The notes beneath the pieces were generated by a model. It was given only the letters and a program-made list of their open reading frames with translations. It had not been told where the DNA came from and searched no databases. DNA of 64,000 bases from Colletotrichum lupini (Eukaryota; Ascomycota; Sordariomycetes; Glomerellales; Glomerellaceae): the NCBI RefSeq assembly GCF_023278565.1, contig NC_064676.1, positions 5,146,001 through 5,210,000 of the forward strand. Direction: 5' to 3'. The position numbers and the translations under genes are program-made. Shown here piece after piece: positions 1 through 13,258 of this stretch. Within the stretch, counting starts at the first letter, position 1. Every line of letters begins with the position of its first letter.

Positions 1-178
1 CGGCATACAGCCGACTGCGCAGGGGCTAATTAGGGGCCCTATTTACGATTATCATAGCTAGCCTAACCTATAGTTAGAACCTCTTTTTTATACTTACTAC
101 GTAGATATTTATATAGTTTAATTAATCTCTTCGTTAACTACGGTTCGAACTAACTACCCTATAATAGGGATACTAATA
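1..178 (+). repeat. Partial LTR of a Copia-type element (element 0), cut by the window edge
   Basis: This is the reverse complement of the 205-bp LTR found at 6430-6634 and 13259-13463; about 27 bp lie outside the window. The outer part (1-52) is hardly mutated, while the rest has lost most CpA/TpG. It ends at 178 in TA where the intact LTR has CA. The next five bases, AATAC (179-183), are the reverse complement of the GTATT that follows the Copia copy at 13464, which matters for the inversion described in the findings. It could belong to a full element or be a solo LTR; the window cannot tell. Confidence 0.9.
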
Positions 179-1655
179 AATACGTCTTAGCTATTTAACT
201 ATAATATTTCTAGCATAAGTGTGATGCCAGTTCGATACGTCAAGATCATGAGCCTCGGGGCCTCGGCTGCTGCACTATTTACATCTTGTCTGGTTTGGTT
301 TAGTCCATCAAGTTCGAGGCTTCATCGCAACTGCTTCCGGAAGAGGGGATTGTACGAGACGAAATTCACCGTCACTTCACGCAAACGAAGTTCTTACTCT
401 TGATTTCTTGCCGTGTGTGATGGTGTGCTCATAAAAAATCTGTGAGGATAAATTGCAAGTCTGTGTAGGTCAACGTCAAGAAATGGACATTTGGTCAGGC
501 CCCCTGAGTGATGGTTTGTCTGCCTCGGCACTCGGACTACGAGGGGATCGCGATGTTCTCAACTTGACAGGGATCTGGCTTCTCCAGGGTCGCCCTCCAA
601 TCGCATCTCATAAGATGGCCGATTCTGGCCAATGGTGGATACGCACCAATGTGACGCAGTCTGCATGCACCCCAGGCGGGGTTGTGGAATAGCGGGACTC
701 ACAGCAATAGAATCCTTCGCGGGATTTACTCAAAATGGTAAGAACATGGCCTCTCATCTATATCAGACAGCTCACTGCAACTGGTTGACTTAGACACGCG
801 ACTTTCCATTCAGTCTTGGCCCCTTTTCAGCCCCCACAGACAATTCCCCGAAAACATCGCGGTGGGGGCACAGAAGCAAGCTGGTTCCCCGCAGGATACG
901 TTGACGTTCAACGGCTTGGAACGGTGCTGCAGGATGCTGCTCACATTTTCCCATTGTGGAACTCAAATCGGACGGTTGACAGCTGTTGAACTCAATGAAT
1001 TTCTGAATCCTTCCCAGGTGACAGAGCAAACCAATGTTATTGTTCGTCATACGGAACGGAACTTCGGCAAACGGAGGCTCAGTGTGAAACAGCTTGCGGG
1101 CAAAAAAGAAACGCAGCGACACACTGACATGTTCATATAAATTATCCGTCTGAACTGATAGCGCGGCCCGAGCCTCTGTGCGCCCTTAGGGTAAAGATAC
1201 ACCATTGGACGAGGCCAAAGCGACAAGCACGGATGTGTCCTTCACGTGGCGTAGTCCTGTCTGTCTGCACCGCCGCAATGAGGTCCTATTCTTATTGTGC
1301 ATGTCTTACTCTGGCCTCATGTGGGCAGAAAATCCATGTACATCAGGTCACTTGTCTTGAAAAGTGAAATTGGCGGGTAACGGTGATGTATTTTGGAAAG
1401 AAAAGATGCAGCACTCAAGCAAGACTAACAATCGCGTGTCTTGGCCAAAGCCAGACAGGATAGAAACAAAAGAACAGAAGCCTCCGGAAGCCTCATGTCG
1501 CAAGCAAAACAAAAAGAGGACCCAGCCAGTTTTTTCATGATATGTGCGGAACCACTCCCATCAGCCCACTCAGCAAATCTGATCGCGGGCACCGTTCTCA
1601 ATGAGATGGCAATGCCCCTTGTGGGCCTCAGGACGGCAGATGGTGCAAGACAACC
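179..1655. other. Intergenic stretch without a supported gene
   Basis: Composition is normal and not RIP-mutated. Short open frames occur on both strands (for example 862-1140 plus and 790-1122 minus, which overlap), but none has a signal peptide, a domain or convincing intron signals. It includes the downstream region of the cutinase gene that ends at 1656. Confidence 0.6.
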
Positions 1656-2481
1656 TTAAGCCTGAACCTTCTTGATCTGCGCAATGAGGAAGTCGGCTCC
1701 CTCCTGGGCGTTGGCGCCGTACGAAAGGTGAGGTGCCAGGACGGCGGCACTCAAGTTTCCGTCGCAGACAGTGTCGCGGGGGTTGGCGGCGCAGATGATC
1801 TTGATCTTGTCCTTGGGGAAGTTGGGGATCTGGCCGCTGTCGGCGCGGAACTGGGTGTCTCCGAAGGTGACCACTCCGGCGATCTGGTTCTTCTGCGCAT
1901 CGGGGGCGTTCTCGATGGCGCGGTGGTTTACGGCAGCACCTTGGCTGTTTTCGAAGCGGTCAGCATCTCAAGTCAGGCGAGTAAGTGAGAAACGAAGGTG
2001 CGAAACTTACGAGTAACCTCCAGTGACGACGATGGCAGTAGGGCACTTGCTGTTGATATCGCTAAGGATGCTCTTCATCTGGTTGATGCCAACGGGGTCG
2101 GCACCACCGGGAAGGAAGTTGGTGTCCAGACCAGCGGCGTAATCAACACCCTGGACGGCGACCTGACCCGGGAATGCGGCCTTCAGGTTGTTGGCAACAG
2201 GGGGTCCCACAACGGTGCCCTGTCCAGAGAAAAGAAAGTTTTAGCATCAAAGTCATCAATAGTCGACAGTTGGGATGAGGGAACTCAAGCAAACCCACCA
2301 TGTTGCCGATTTCCGTGGAGCCGCGCGCCCAAACAAAGATGATGTCGTTGCACCCGCCGGTCTTGAACTCGTTGGCCGTGCTGCCGACGGTGCCGCCCAA
2401 CTGCCGCTTGGTTTCTTCCTGCGGGATCGTGGGGTAGGCAAAGGCGGTGGAGGCCAAAACAAGAGTGCTGAGGAGCTTCAT
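1656..2481 (-). CDS. Cutinase (carbohydrate esterase family 5), three exons
   Basis: Secreted serine esterase predicted to hydrolyse the cutin polyester of plant cuticles. Exons on the minus strand are 2481-2299, 2219-2011 and 1944-1656, separated by introns 2298-2220 and 2010-1945 with GT...AG ends; together they encode 226 residues, the usual family length. Residues 1-16 form a signal peptide and a short propeptide with a Lys-Arg follows. The nucleophile motif GYSQG puts the catalytic Ser at 131, the phase-2 intron falling inside its codon. Asp188 (in RDTVC) and His203 (in APHLSY) complete the triad. The start at 2481 is chosen because the frame upstream of it lacks a signal sequence. No RIP damage is seen. 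The gene lies inside the segment bracketed by inverted Copia LTRs. Confidence 0.95.
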
Positions 2482-2654
2482 GGTGAGATAGGTGATTTTC
2501 AAAGTGCTTGGACTTGCAAAGAGAATGAATGTGAAGTGACTTGTCGCGGACAAGATGGCAAAGAACTGAAGAGAATGAAAGCGGTTGCGGTTAGCTGCTG
2601 AGGTGCCTGGGTGGGTGTAGAGCTATCGTGGCTTTGTGGTGAGCTTTGTGAGAG

Positions 2655-2663
2655 TTCTTATAG
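2655..2663 (-). promoter_or_regulatory. Possible TATA box of the 1656-2481 cutinase
   Basis: On the minus strand this reads CTATAAGAA, about 175 bp upstream of the ATG, a plausible distance for a fungal gene with a longer 5' leader. This is a sequence match only. Confidence 0.35.
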
Positions 2664-5586
2664 AAGATGATGATATCCACAGCCTCAGAGCATCTACGCC
2701 TAAAGAGGAATGTTCAACGAGATGTTCTCCTCATTCCTAGTTGTTCCTCGGCTCTCAGGATTCCTCGGCTCTCGAAGAGAGACTCCTCGGTGGTTTTGTT
2801 GGTATTGAAGGATGGCAAGGTGCGGAGTTCATTCTATTGAGGTCTCGAACGGATCAGGTTGATCAGAAACTACCTAGGCATGTTACCATAAGCCGGGGAA
2901 GGTACCAATGTCTTGGGATCAAACACATTGGCACTGCGGCGAGTCCCGCGAGGATCCGCCATGTTTCTCCCGAAGATGCGGTCCGTCATGCAGAGTCAGG
3001 CCTGCCATTCGTTCTATCGCGCGCAGCTTTGAACCTGCCAGAACCTAATCAGGCGCCATTTGCGAATATATGTATACAACATGGTCGTTGGAATTGCCTG
3101 TTTAGATCATTTAGTGCGGCTGGTGTGTTGGCTTCGGACGTAGGCAATGACAAGATGAACGTGAAAGGCCAATGACAGGACGAACCACGCATTGCTTACT
3201 CCTACTTAGGCCGTTTCAGCTAGTCAGGGTTGCCCACCACTTTATCGACTGCCAGCTGGCATGGTCACCTCCTGATCTATTTTTCTCCGCAGAAAATACC
3301 TTTGAGTGCTGTCACCCTGAAGTCTGGACTCAAGAGGAGGTGTGTGACATGGATTGATCGATCGTACTGCCCCCTCAGTCACCTTACTCAAGCGTGCCCG
3401 TGGAATTTGCCACATGATGGGTCCTTATGGATACTAAACTCCCAGTTCTGACATTGTATGAAACGAACATACTATCACGAATTTGAAATAATCAATGACA
3501 GTTTAGTCAAGTAGACTTCAAGCTTGAATGCAATGAAACCTGGCTACTTCAGTGGCTAACATGTCGTTCCGACATAGGTAGCTGGAGCTCTTTTTACCCA
3601 AGTGCAGTGTGCTGCGTGCATGTGGCAATGATGCTTTTTGCAAGCCTGCTATACACACATGAGACTTGCATTGAGTTCGAGCTTGCGCTAAAAATGTTTA
3701 CATGTTATAATGTCTCTCGTGCAGTCTGGTCTTGTGTGATTTGTAGAGGCCTCCGAGCTCTGGACCACAGATATTCAGTTTCGAACCAAGGATTTCAGTT
3801 AATTAATTGCTATCCACGTTCTAGTTGTTATCATCCGAACTGCCCGTCCAATCGCATCCGCCTTTTTCCAATACTTGTGGGATGGCAGCTCCACTTGCCT
3901 AACTTCCGACAACACTGGCCGATCGTTCCAAGGTTCCATGATCTTCAATTGAGAGCCCGAAAGCTTGTCATTAAGGTACGAAAGTCAACTAGCACGCCTT
4001 GCTTAACTTGGAAAGTCAGCGAGCATTGTTTGCCAGTCAAGTGTTACGCAATATCAAGTCTCCATATTTAAGGAACGAAGATGGAACTCCTCAGGTCTTC
4101 AGCTTTTTCTATCAAATTAAATCAATGAATATCCAGGGGAAGCGGAACACCGAGGAGACAAAATTGGCACGGAGTAGAAGTTTCGACTTCACGGTATGGC
4201 ATCTTCGACCGCCATTTGTAATGGGATCGTTTGCATCTCGACCGATTCAGTGAAGTATTTCCCGTTCGACTGAATGGCTCACCCGAAAATCTCGATGGTT
4301 ATGGGCCCATGAGACTTGTTCACGCCGTGATTTCTGCATGAGTCTTACAAGTCCCAAACCAGAAGCCCGATTCAATCCCCAGTATCCCCTTACTTTGATG
4401 TCGTCCTCATATCCCAGAGTGACTGTCCCAGGGCTCTCTCCCTGATACACCCAGCCGCTTATCAAGTCTAGTGTCCCCCGAGAAGGGCTCAGTTCATTGA
4501 ACAACCTGATAAGACATCAGGTTCGGAAATGCGACGTGGTTCAGGACCCATGAGCGCTTGATGGCATTACATTAGATGGTAAAGTTGCCGGAAAGCCGAG
4601 CCCAAGCAGGTTTGATAGTGCCTCACCATGATAGTCGAGCTTATCCAGCAGTGGTACAGTTTTCCAGGTCCCGCCCCCCCCTATAAGTTCACAAGTCCTA
4701 TGATATGAAGAGGTCCCTTTACTTTCTCTTTTTTCTTAAAGAGATAGAGTGAATGTAAAAGTCAAAGCAGCTTCTTCCCGCCGATTTAGCACAATTGCTA
4801 CTAATGAAATTATACATGTTGACAAGCATGTATTTCATAATTCACAATAGCTCTGCGATGACGTATGAAGTATGGACACTTTTTGCAAGACGCACAAATT
4901 TGTTGCCATGATTACTAAGACATGATGTCTTTACTTAGCCTTTACCGGTTTTTCTCGAAATGCTGAGGAAGCGCGCAGTCCTGTTCTGGAACAGTGAGGT
5001 TTTCCTGCATGCGTCTACTTTTGAATCCATCACAGCCAGCCTCAGGCGTGATGAACTGTGTGGATGGACATACGGCTAATTCAGACGCTGTCTTCTCGGA
5101 TTTCAGCCAGTAGGAGCCCTTGAATCACAGCTGAATGTTCCCCGCTGCCGCTTCTTCCGCGTTGTCGCACTTGAAAATATGCTACGATTTTAGTCCCAGC
5201 TCGTTACAGGTCCGTAGTACAGACTTTCTTGAGACTAAGGCAGTCCAGCCGCAACTTCGTCACGCAAGTATCTTCCACACACCATATTCTGATAATATAA
5301 TTCGGCTTTCGAGTTTTTCGTCACACTCTAGATGGTTTCACTACAGCCATCCACAACCTCTGACTGCAGGTTTGCGTAGTGCAGTTGACTTTTTGTTCGT
5401 ACAATATCTGTGCCCCCCCCACCCAAAAAAAAAAAAACCGAACGTGGGAGAAGTATAACTAGACGAATAGTTTCCTCAGGAACAAATGCTTTTTGACTAT
5501 GAGCTACAGCTCTCGACACCAAATCCCGAATACTTCAAACGCATCGAACTTTACTCCATCATCGATCTTGTCTCCTTCATCCCAAA
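2664..5586. other. Long intergenic stretch without a supported gene
   Basis: Normal composition. Open frames such as 2741-3175, 3607-4071 and 5135-5458 show no domain, signal peptide or convincing splice sites and look like chance frames. Simple runs are present near 4670 (C-rich) and 5415-5438 (C then A run). The last part serves as promoter and 5' leader of the gene at 5587. Confidence 0.55.
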
Positions 5587-6285
5587 ATGGCTCAAACCGA
5601 GACTCTCAGTCTTTTGCAAGATGTCGTTGTCAAGACCCAACAGCAGGCAGTCCTGGAGTCCGACATTCAGGAACTCCACGACCACATTCTCGCCCAGCCA
5701 GGAGGAGAGGAAAAGCTTCGGCTTCTGGCCGAAAGCGTCAGCTCGCCTGTTACGGCCATGGCCACTAACGATGCTGGCGCATTCAAATCCAAGATGAGCG
5801 CTACAGGCTCTCTGATTAACCTCTGGTTCTATCAGCGTGTAACCGTCAAAGTGAATGTCAACGGGAAGGATAGACAGTTTACCGCAAACCTCGGCGGGTT
5901 CTCGCCGGGCTTTCCGGGCGGTGTTCTTTTGTGAGTTGAAAATCACCAGCATCTTTGGACATGATACCTGCCACGAAGCATGATTCACTGACTGTGCGGC
6001 GAACGCTTTCCCAGTGGAGACCTCTATTACGATGATATCAATGATGTCGGTGGTGACTATACCGTTCAAGCTGGCTCCATCGGAGTGAGTATTCATCTGC
6101 ATCTCACAGCTCAAGCTGAACCCTCGCTTCGTCGGGGCATTAGACGTAGCACACTAACAGATGAGATATTGCAGCCATGGTACTCGGTGCAATTCTTCCG
6201 GAATGGTTTGCTCAAGATGTCGTTGCAAGCTGGCAACTTGGGATTTTCGACTGGGGTCACTGGCGGTACCGGCTCTTGGGACTAG
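5587..6285 (+). CDS. Vap-family-like beta-barrel protein (similar to Rhodococcus virulence-associated proteins), three exons
   Basis: Exons 5587-5930, 6015-6084 and 6175-6285 encode 174 residues; introns 5931-6014 and 6091-type start at 6085-6174 have GTGAGT donors and AG acceptors, the second with a CTAAC branch site. Residues 1-65 are predicted helical with many Gln and Leu. Residues ~70-174 form a Gly-rich beta region: a YQRVTVKV strand near 82, NLGG at 101-104, a GDLYYDD stretch near 116-122, and a C-terminal GGTGSW. The order and spacing of these elements resemble the eight-stranded barrel of the Vap family (Pfam R_equi_Vir). There is no signal peptide, unlike the secreted bacterial members. 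Function in fungi is unknown to me. It is intact and not RIP-mutated, in the island between inverted Copia LTRs. Family assignment rests on pattern recognition, not on a search. Confidence 0.68.
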
Positions 6286-6429
6286 TACTTACTTCATGTG
6301 CTTAGCAGAAGCTTAAAACACTTCCGGCATTTTCAAGCACAGGGTGAACGCTAGTTTTGGTAGGAGAGAATGGGCCTTACAGTTCTTGCAACACTGGGTC
6401 CTTCGTAGATGCGTAATTTACTTTGATTC

Positions 6430-6634
6430 TGTTAGTATCCCTATTATAGGGTAGTTAGTTCGAACCGTAGTTAACGAAGAGATTAATTAAACTATATAAA
6501 TATTTGCGTAGTAGGTATAAAAAGGAGGTTCTAACCGTAGGTTAGGCTAGCTATAATAATTATAAATAAGGCCCCTAATTAGCCCCTATATAGTCGGCTA
6601 TATACCGTAGTCAAATTAAACTTCTAATCTAATA
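6430..6634 (-). repeat. Left LTR of Copia copy 1
   Basis: 205 bp beginning TGTTAGTATCC and ending in a RIP-changed TA. It aligns along its length with the LTRs at 1-178 (inverted), 13259, 42896 and 51022. It holds an uninterrupted TATATAAATATTTGCGT site that is duplicated around an insertion in the LTR at 51022. Confidence 0.93.
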
Positions 6635-9600
6635 CTAACTTTCTCTTTTTTTTATCGATTTAACTACTATAGTTAGAAGTATAATTCGACCTCGGGCCCG
6701 TTTACTAAGTCGTCTCCTTTTCCCCCTTTTCTCTACTCTTTTTATATAACTTATCTCTCTATTCGTATAATAACTTTTCTACTACTTACGAATTACTTTA
6801 ATCCCTTATTTAATATTACTTTTATAAAAGCGTCTACGAGGTTATTTTTATTATTAATCTAATAGATCTCGAGTATTTCGCGCCTTTCGTACGATTACTT
6901 AAGGGCTATAATATTAATTATAAGCCTCTTTTCTTTTATTATTCCTAATTTAACGAGGCATTCGTATAGCGAGTAAGAATCGGTATAAATAACCGTTAGA
7001 ATAGGTAGAAGGCTAATTTAATTAATAATTTTCTTTAGCGTTATTAAAATTATATAAGAGAGGTTAACGCCGTTAACTATACTATAGACCTCCGACGCTA
7101 ATATACTTCTTATTATTTACTTATTTTTAGTTAACGAGTAGTAAATTATATTACCGTATATAATAAATTCGCTCTCGCCCATACTCTCGTTAGCTAGGAT
7201 AATAATATACCTTAATTACGAAGTGAGGTCGTTATTATTTATAAATAACTTATTAACGAAGACGTAGAGCTTACTAATCGTAAGGTTAATTAGGTAATAA
7301 ACGAGACCTCGATCGAGATTCGTTTACTACTACTTAAGCTACTTATTAAATACCTCAACGTCTTATTTAGTTAAATTTATAGTTTATATTACCCTAGCGT
7401 AGTTAAAAGTTATTTTAAGCTAATAAATACTTATAATATATACCCCTCGCGCGAGCTTAGCCTTATACCGCTTTTTAATATTAGTTATATTTAGATTAAC
7501 GAGGTTAATCTTTTTATTTTACCCCTTTTATTAAAAAATAACGGTTTCCTTTTTAATTATAAGAATCCCGTTATTAAATACTAAGGGGGTATTTATTATA
7601 AAGACCTCTTTTAGCTTCGCTACGAAGCCCGCTTTTTAAAGCTCCTTATCCTCCTTTTTTATAAAGTTAATATTAAATAGGCCTAATATATCGTCGGTTT
7701 ATATTTTAACGATCCTAAATTAGTTACCTTCGTACTCTGCGACTAATAGGTACGGGTCGTACGTAGAAGTAACTATTAATAATTAATTAATATAAAAATC
7801 GTAATAAGTAGCTTACTAATAAGTACCCGATTTTGCGAGCCTATATAGTGGCTTAAGTACTTTAATAATCGTGCCTTTTAGATACTTATTAACTATTTCT
7901 TTTAGTAAATAGGCTAGGATTTTCCTTATGAGCCCTGTGGCTGATTAAGTATAGGCCTAAGTAATATTACGGCTCTAAATCTCGTATCCCTTTTTTTATA
8001 ATAATACTATTAGTACTATTATTAATCATTAGCTATAGCGCTATATAGTAAATAATTATATAAGTAGCGTCGCCTTTTTAACGTCGCCGTACCCCTAAAT
8101 TACGTATTTAAACTTCTCGTACGGCTAGGGTGTTCCTTTCCCTTTAATTTTACGAACTATTTATAATTTAAATATGCGGAGGTTTATATGTTTTTCTAGG
8201 TTATATAGGATAAATCAATAGACCCCTTAATTACGAAGAGTATTTATTTTAATGAGATCTGATCCCTTATATAGCTTTTTAGTAGTTATAATTACGCTTT
8301 TTTTACGTAGTTTAATTACTAGCTCGAAATCGGCTTTCTCTTTTACTATATAAAAGGTATTAATTACCTTATCGCTAGTAATAAATTGCTACGTTAGGGC
8401 TTGCTATCGTAGTCTTTTACGACGTCTTACTAGTAGTATTAGTACCTTTTTAGCAATTTCCTCTTCCTCGTTATCTATTAGTACTACTACGACGATTTTA
8501 TTAAAGATAATTTCCTATATCTCTACTACGGGTTATATAGTTCCCCCTAGCTCCTCTTCTTTTTATAAGTTAGAAATTACCTCGTTAGGATCTATATAGT
8601 ACGGTCTAACTACTATAATTAATACTTTAAGTAGTTAATTACGATCTCTCGTAATTATATAAGAGCGCTCGTTAACGGAAATTAACTTATATAGCCTAGT
8701 CTACTATTAAGTAATTTCGCGCTATATTCGTATATCCGAATTTAGTAATATATCTAAATTATCCCCTATATTAGGCCTATTATGCGCAGCAATTGCCTCG
8801 TTAACTTACTTTTTTATACTTATCTCGTATAGTACCCGTATTACTTTTTTAACTACTTAGGCTCGTTAGCTTATACTTAATAACGGTAGCGAGGCTAAGG
8901 TCGTTCTTAAATATACTCTAAATACTAATAGCGTTAGTATAAGTCCGTTAGGCCCTATAGTATTGTTATAGTATTTAAGTACTATTTAGAGGTATTCGTC
9001 GTCGGTAGAATCCGGATTTTCCTTTTTAATAATTCTAAACGCCCTTTTTAACTACTAGTGTGCCCTTTTTACTTTTTTAATATTATAGTACGCTTTAACG
9101 GGTATGACTTTTAGCTATATACCGTAAGCCGTCGTATTATCCTTAAATTCTACTAACTTAAAGCTAGTACTAGCGTCGGTTCTAATACCGTCTAGCGGTC
9201 CTTAGTATATATCGATCTAGCTTTTTTATAGGGCTACCTATACTATTTTTATTTATAGATCCCAGAGGAATTGCCCTACTTAAAAAGATATAGCTACGTC
9301 AATTATATATAGTACTAGCCGACTATTTAAGTAGAAAATATCGACGACTATTTCCTAGTTAAAATTAAGCTTATTACGTAATTTAAACTTAAATTTGCGT
9401 GGGCTCTACGTATTTATTTAGTATTAGTAATATACTTTTATTAACTACTCTAGCGCCCCTATTTTAATATTATTATTACTTAATTACTTTAGGAAGTTAT
9501 ATAGCCTCGTAACTAACGGGTACCCGAATCTCTAATATAGTCTTCTAAGCTTACTTTTTATTAGGTAATTAATCGATTTCGTATCGTTAGTAAGCTTTAT

Positions 9601-12600
9601 AAATGCATACCCCTATCGTTATTTAACTATTTCGAAGTGCTTATTACTAGAGATTCTGTTCCTCGTATTATCGAATATAATACCTAGTTAATCTATATCT
9701 TTTAAATATAGGAGAAATGGGGTATTAACAGGTAAAATATAGAAAGTTATCGTTTTAAAATATATTTCTATTTTTATTATACCTAGGGCGACGATTTCCT
9801 TACCTAGGCCGAAACTAATCTTCGTAATACTTACTATCGATATATTAAGCGTTACTAGCGCGATCTTTTATAGTACTTAGAATTACCCTTTTTTTTTAGT
9901 TAATTATTACGATACTTTAGTATCTAGGATAATCCTATAGAAATCGTCTGGGCCGTACTTTTTATTTATATAAAATACTTATATAAGCTTAGTATTTAAG
10001 GGATCTAAGTAGTATAAAAAGGACCCCTCTAGCTACCCCTAAATTTGCTTAGTACTATATTCTTTTTTTTTAAATATTGAGAGAGATAGCGTTATCTTTT
10101 TAATTATTAAGAGAATAGGCTTTAGCCCTATTAAATTTGCCCTTTTAACTACCTCTATATCTATTATCTAAGGGACCTTTTTTTACTATCCGTAAATAAA
10201 AGCCTATTTATTAAGAGCTTTTACTACCCTCTATTCGTTTAGCCTCGTATATCTTCTAGAGGCTAACGGGGTAAAAAAAGAGTAGTTAATATCGTCGATT
10301 TTGTTATAATCTAATTCGTTAGTATAGGGGGTAAGATCTTTTTTATTTTTTAAATTTTTTATAGGGGGTATATGTTTTAGGCCGCTACTTTAGCTACCGT
10401 TACTAAGTTCCGTACCCCCAGATCTGCCCTTATATATAATAAGGAATTAGTTAAACTAACGAGGGCTAGTTTTACTATTTACTACCCTCGACTTTTTATA
10501 CTATTCGTACGATTTGGTACGCTCTTTCTTAAAGTAGTTACTTAATTAATATCTATCTTTTTTATAAATATAGTATTGCTTTTTTTATTACCCTATTTAT
10601 AAGTTAAATCTCTACCTATTTAACGAATCTGGGCCTCTTTACTAGCGATTACTATATCTAGCCTCTTTTCCCTTTTTATTATATATTCGATCGATTTAAT
10701 ATTATTAATAAGGGCCGTTATATACTTAAAAGTAGGTTTAGCGCGGTATTCTCGTTTTAATATTAAAACTAGATCTTAGCCTCGAGTAGAGCGTCTCGTA
10801 GTCTTTAGGTACCTAGTATAGGGTAATTTTACCTTTAGTATACGCTAGATTATAATATAAAAATATCCGACTTTCCGCTCGTTTATCCCCTTATTTAGCT
10901 AGGTTTTCGCTAGCTTATTAATTCGATCGATAAGCTCTTTAAGGATTTCTATTTACAATTTACTCTCTATTATCCTAGCTATAGATATAAAAGAAATCGC
11001 TCGTAGTTTAGATAGGAGCTCTAGGTTCTTATTATAAATCTCGAAGCGGCTTCGGATTGCGTTAATTATATTAAAAAAGTCGTTTCGATCGAGATTATAT
11101 ACTACTTTATAATAGTAATTAGAGGCTTTGTTTACGAGTACGATATTAATTACTAAATAGTACTAGTATTCCCTAATTCCGACTTTTTTATAATAATCGT
11201 AAAATATCGTTAGGGTTTTTTATAAGACCTTATACTTCCCCCTAGAGTATAATTTCTCTTTTAAGAAGATCTTTTTAAGGTTTATAAATTACCTCGTATT
11301 TATTACTAGATTTTTAGTATTTATATACGATCCCTGCGTCGCTACGTATTATTAATAACTTCGGGTCGTTTACCTCTTTTTTTATTAGCCGATCGGTACT
11401 AAATTTCGTATTAATAGTAGTAACGAGTTATAGATCGAAATAAGCGGAATTATCGATTATCGTACTTTTAGTACTATATTTTGCCCCAGTATATCCTTTT
11501 ATAACGATAGATTTCTATTAATAATTATAGGGAGGAAATCTGGGTCGTTTACCCTTTTTCTAAATTTATTAAAGCGATTATACGCTCTATTAACCTATGC
11601 CTAGTTCTATAATACGAATTCCTCCTCTATAATTATTACTATTAGTATTTCGTATAGCTCTTACGATTATAATTGTGCTAATAATACCCCTCGCCCGTAG
11701 AGGAATTTATTAACTACTTTTGCGATTCTTAGGCTTACGCTTACGAACTATTTATCTAGCTAGTAGCTAAGGTCGTTTACGATCTCGTAAAATAGAGGTT
11801 GCCCCTATAGCCCCTTTTTCTTATAGACCTTAGTTAAATAGATTAATACTACGTTTATTTACTTACCGTTAGGCTAATCTGCGATTCTATATATCTACGT
11901 CCCTTAATAGTCCGGGTTAATATTTACTTATTTATAAGGGATTAGGATTCTATTTAGGATCGGGTTTTGTTCTCTTTTTCTTTACCCTAACTTACTAAGG
12001 GTTATGCTCTAGCTTATGCCTATATTAGCGGTTACTAGCGTATTTAATTTTAATAAGGATATATTTAATCCGCGCGCTAGTTATAATAAATCCGTACTTT
12101 TACTACTTAACGAATTTATTAAGGTCTAGGAAATTCCTATTTCTTCTCGCTATCTCGCTACTACTCTCGTTTTTACTATTTCTAGCGATTACTACTACCC
12201 TTTTAGATCGCTAGCTATTATACTTATTAGGATCCTCCTTTTCGTTTAATAAAAAAGGGTAGGTTTTAGTAGTTCCTTTTAATAATAATAGTAGTAGACG
12301 TTTATATTATTATAAAAAGATATAGTAATTAGTTTTAGGATCTTTACTAGTTACCGATTTCCGCTATCCCGTATACGTTTAGCCTTTTAAGCCTCGTGCT
12401 CTTTATAATCTCTAAATAGCTTCTTTAATTAATTTCTTAAAATTAATAATCTCGCGCTAAGAGCTAATATAAAAAAGAAACCCTTTAGCGGCCCTCTAGA
12501 GGATTCTTTTCTTTTCCCTTTAAATCCTCGTCTTTTTAGCCTTTTTTTAAGCTAATAATAACTCTAGTAGGAGGTCGTAGGACTATTTTAGGGTAGCTAC

Positions 12601-13258
12601 CTTTTTCCTAAGTTAATCTCTAAGATCTATAATACTCTTAGCTCGATATTATTAGGACTTCTAAATCCCCTCTTCTTTCGTTAAACCGTCCCCTATATTA
12701 TATTCCTAAATAATACCCGGGGGGTAGTTAAGGGAGCTATAAAGAGGTCGTTTAGATTACGGGCTTAAGGTCGTACTTATAAAGTCCTCGTAATAATAGA
12801 CTTTTTTATATACCGTAGATCTCTTAGTTTAATAACTTTTATAAAGTTACTTTTATTACTAAGTAAGAATGTTTATATTTAGAGATCCCCTTTTTTAATC
12901 GTACGGTGCTCTTTTATACCGTACTTTTACTAATTTAACTAGTTAATTTTTAATTACGGGCCGGCCGTAGAAAAATCGTTTAGTAAAAAAGCTACTCGGG
13001 GCGACGGTAAAAAGCTAGTTACTTAAGCAGTTCTATTAATTAACGTAGTTTAATATAATAAACGTCGACCTTTCGTAAGTAATAAAGGGCTACGATTGCT
13101 CGATTCCGTGCGGTATTTAAAAATCGCCCCCTTTTTCGTCTACTTCCGTAAGGTTAATTAGTACGAATCTCTTATCCTATATAATATTAAAAAGTCGTCT
13201 CTTTTACGTAGTAAGATACCTTACTAATCTATAATAATAGAATTTAATTACTAATTAG

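Noticed and set aside
790..1140. Overlapping open frames on both strands (790-1122 minus, 862-1140 plus).
   Set aside because: They are mirror frames with no signal peptide, domain or splice signals; neither is supported over the other.
2741..4504. Frames at 2741-3175, 3607-4071 and 4247-4504.
   Set aside because: Composition and sequence look random, with no motif or intron signals.
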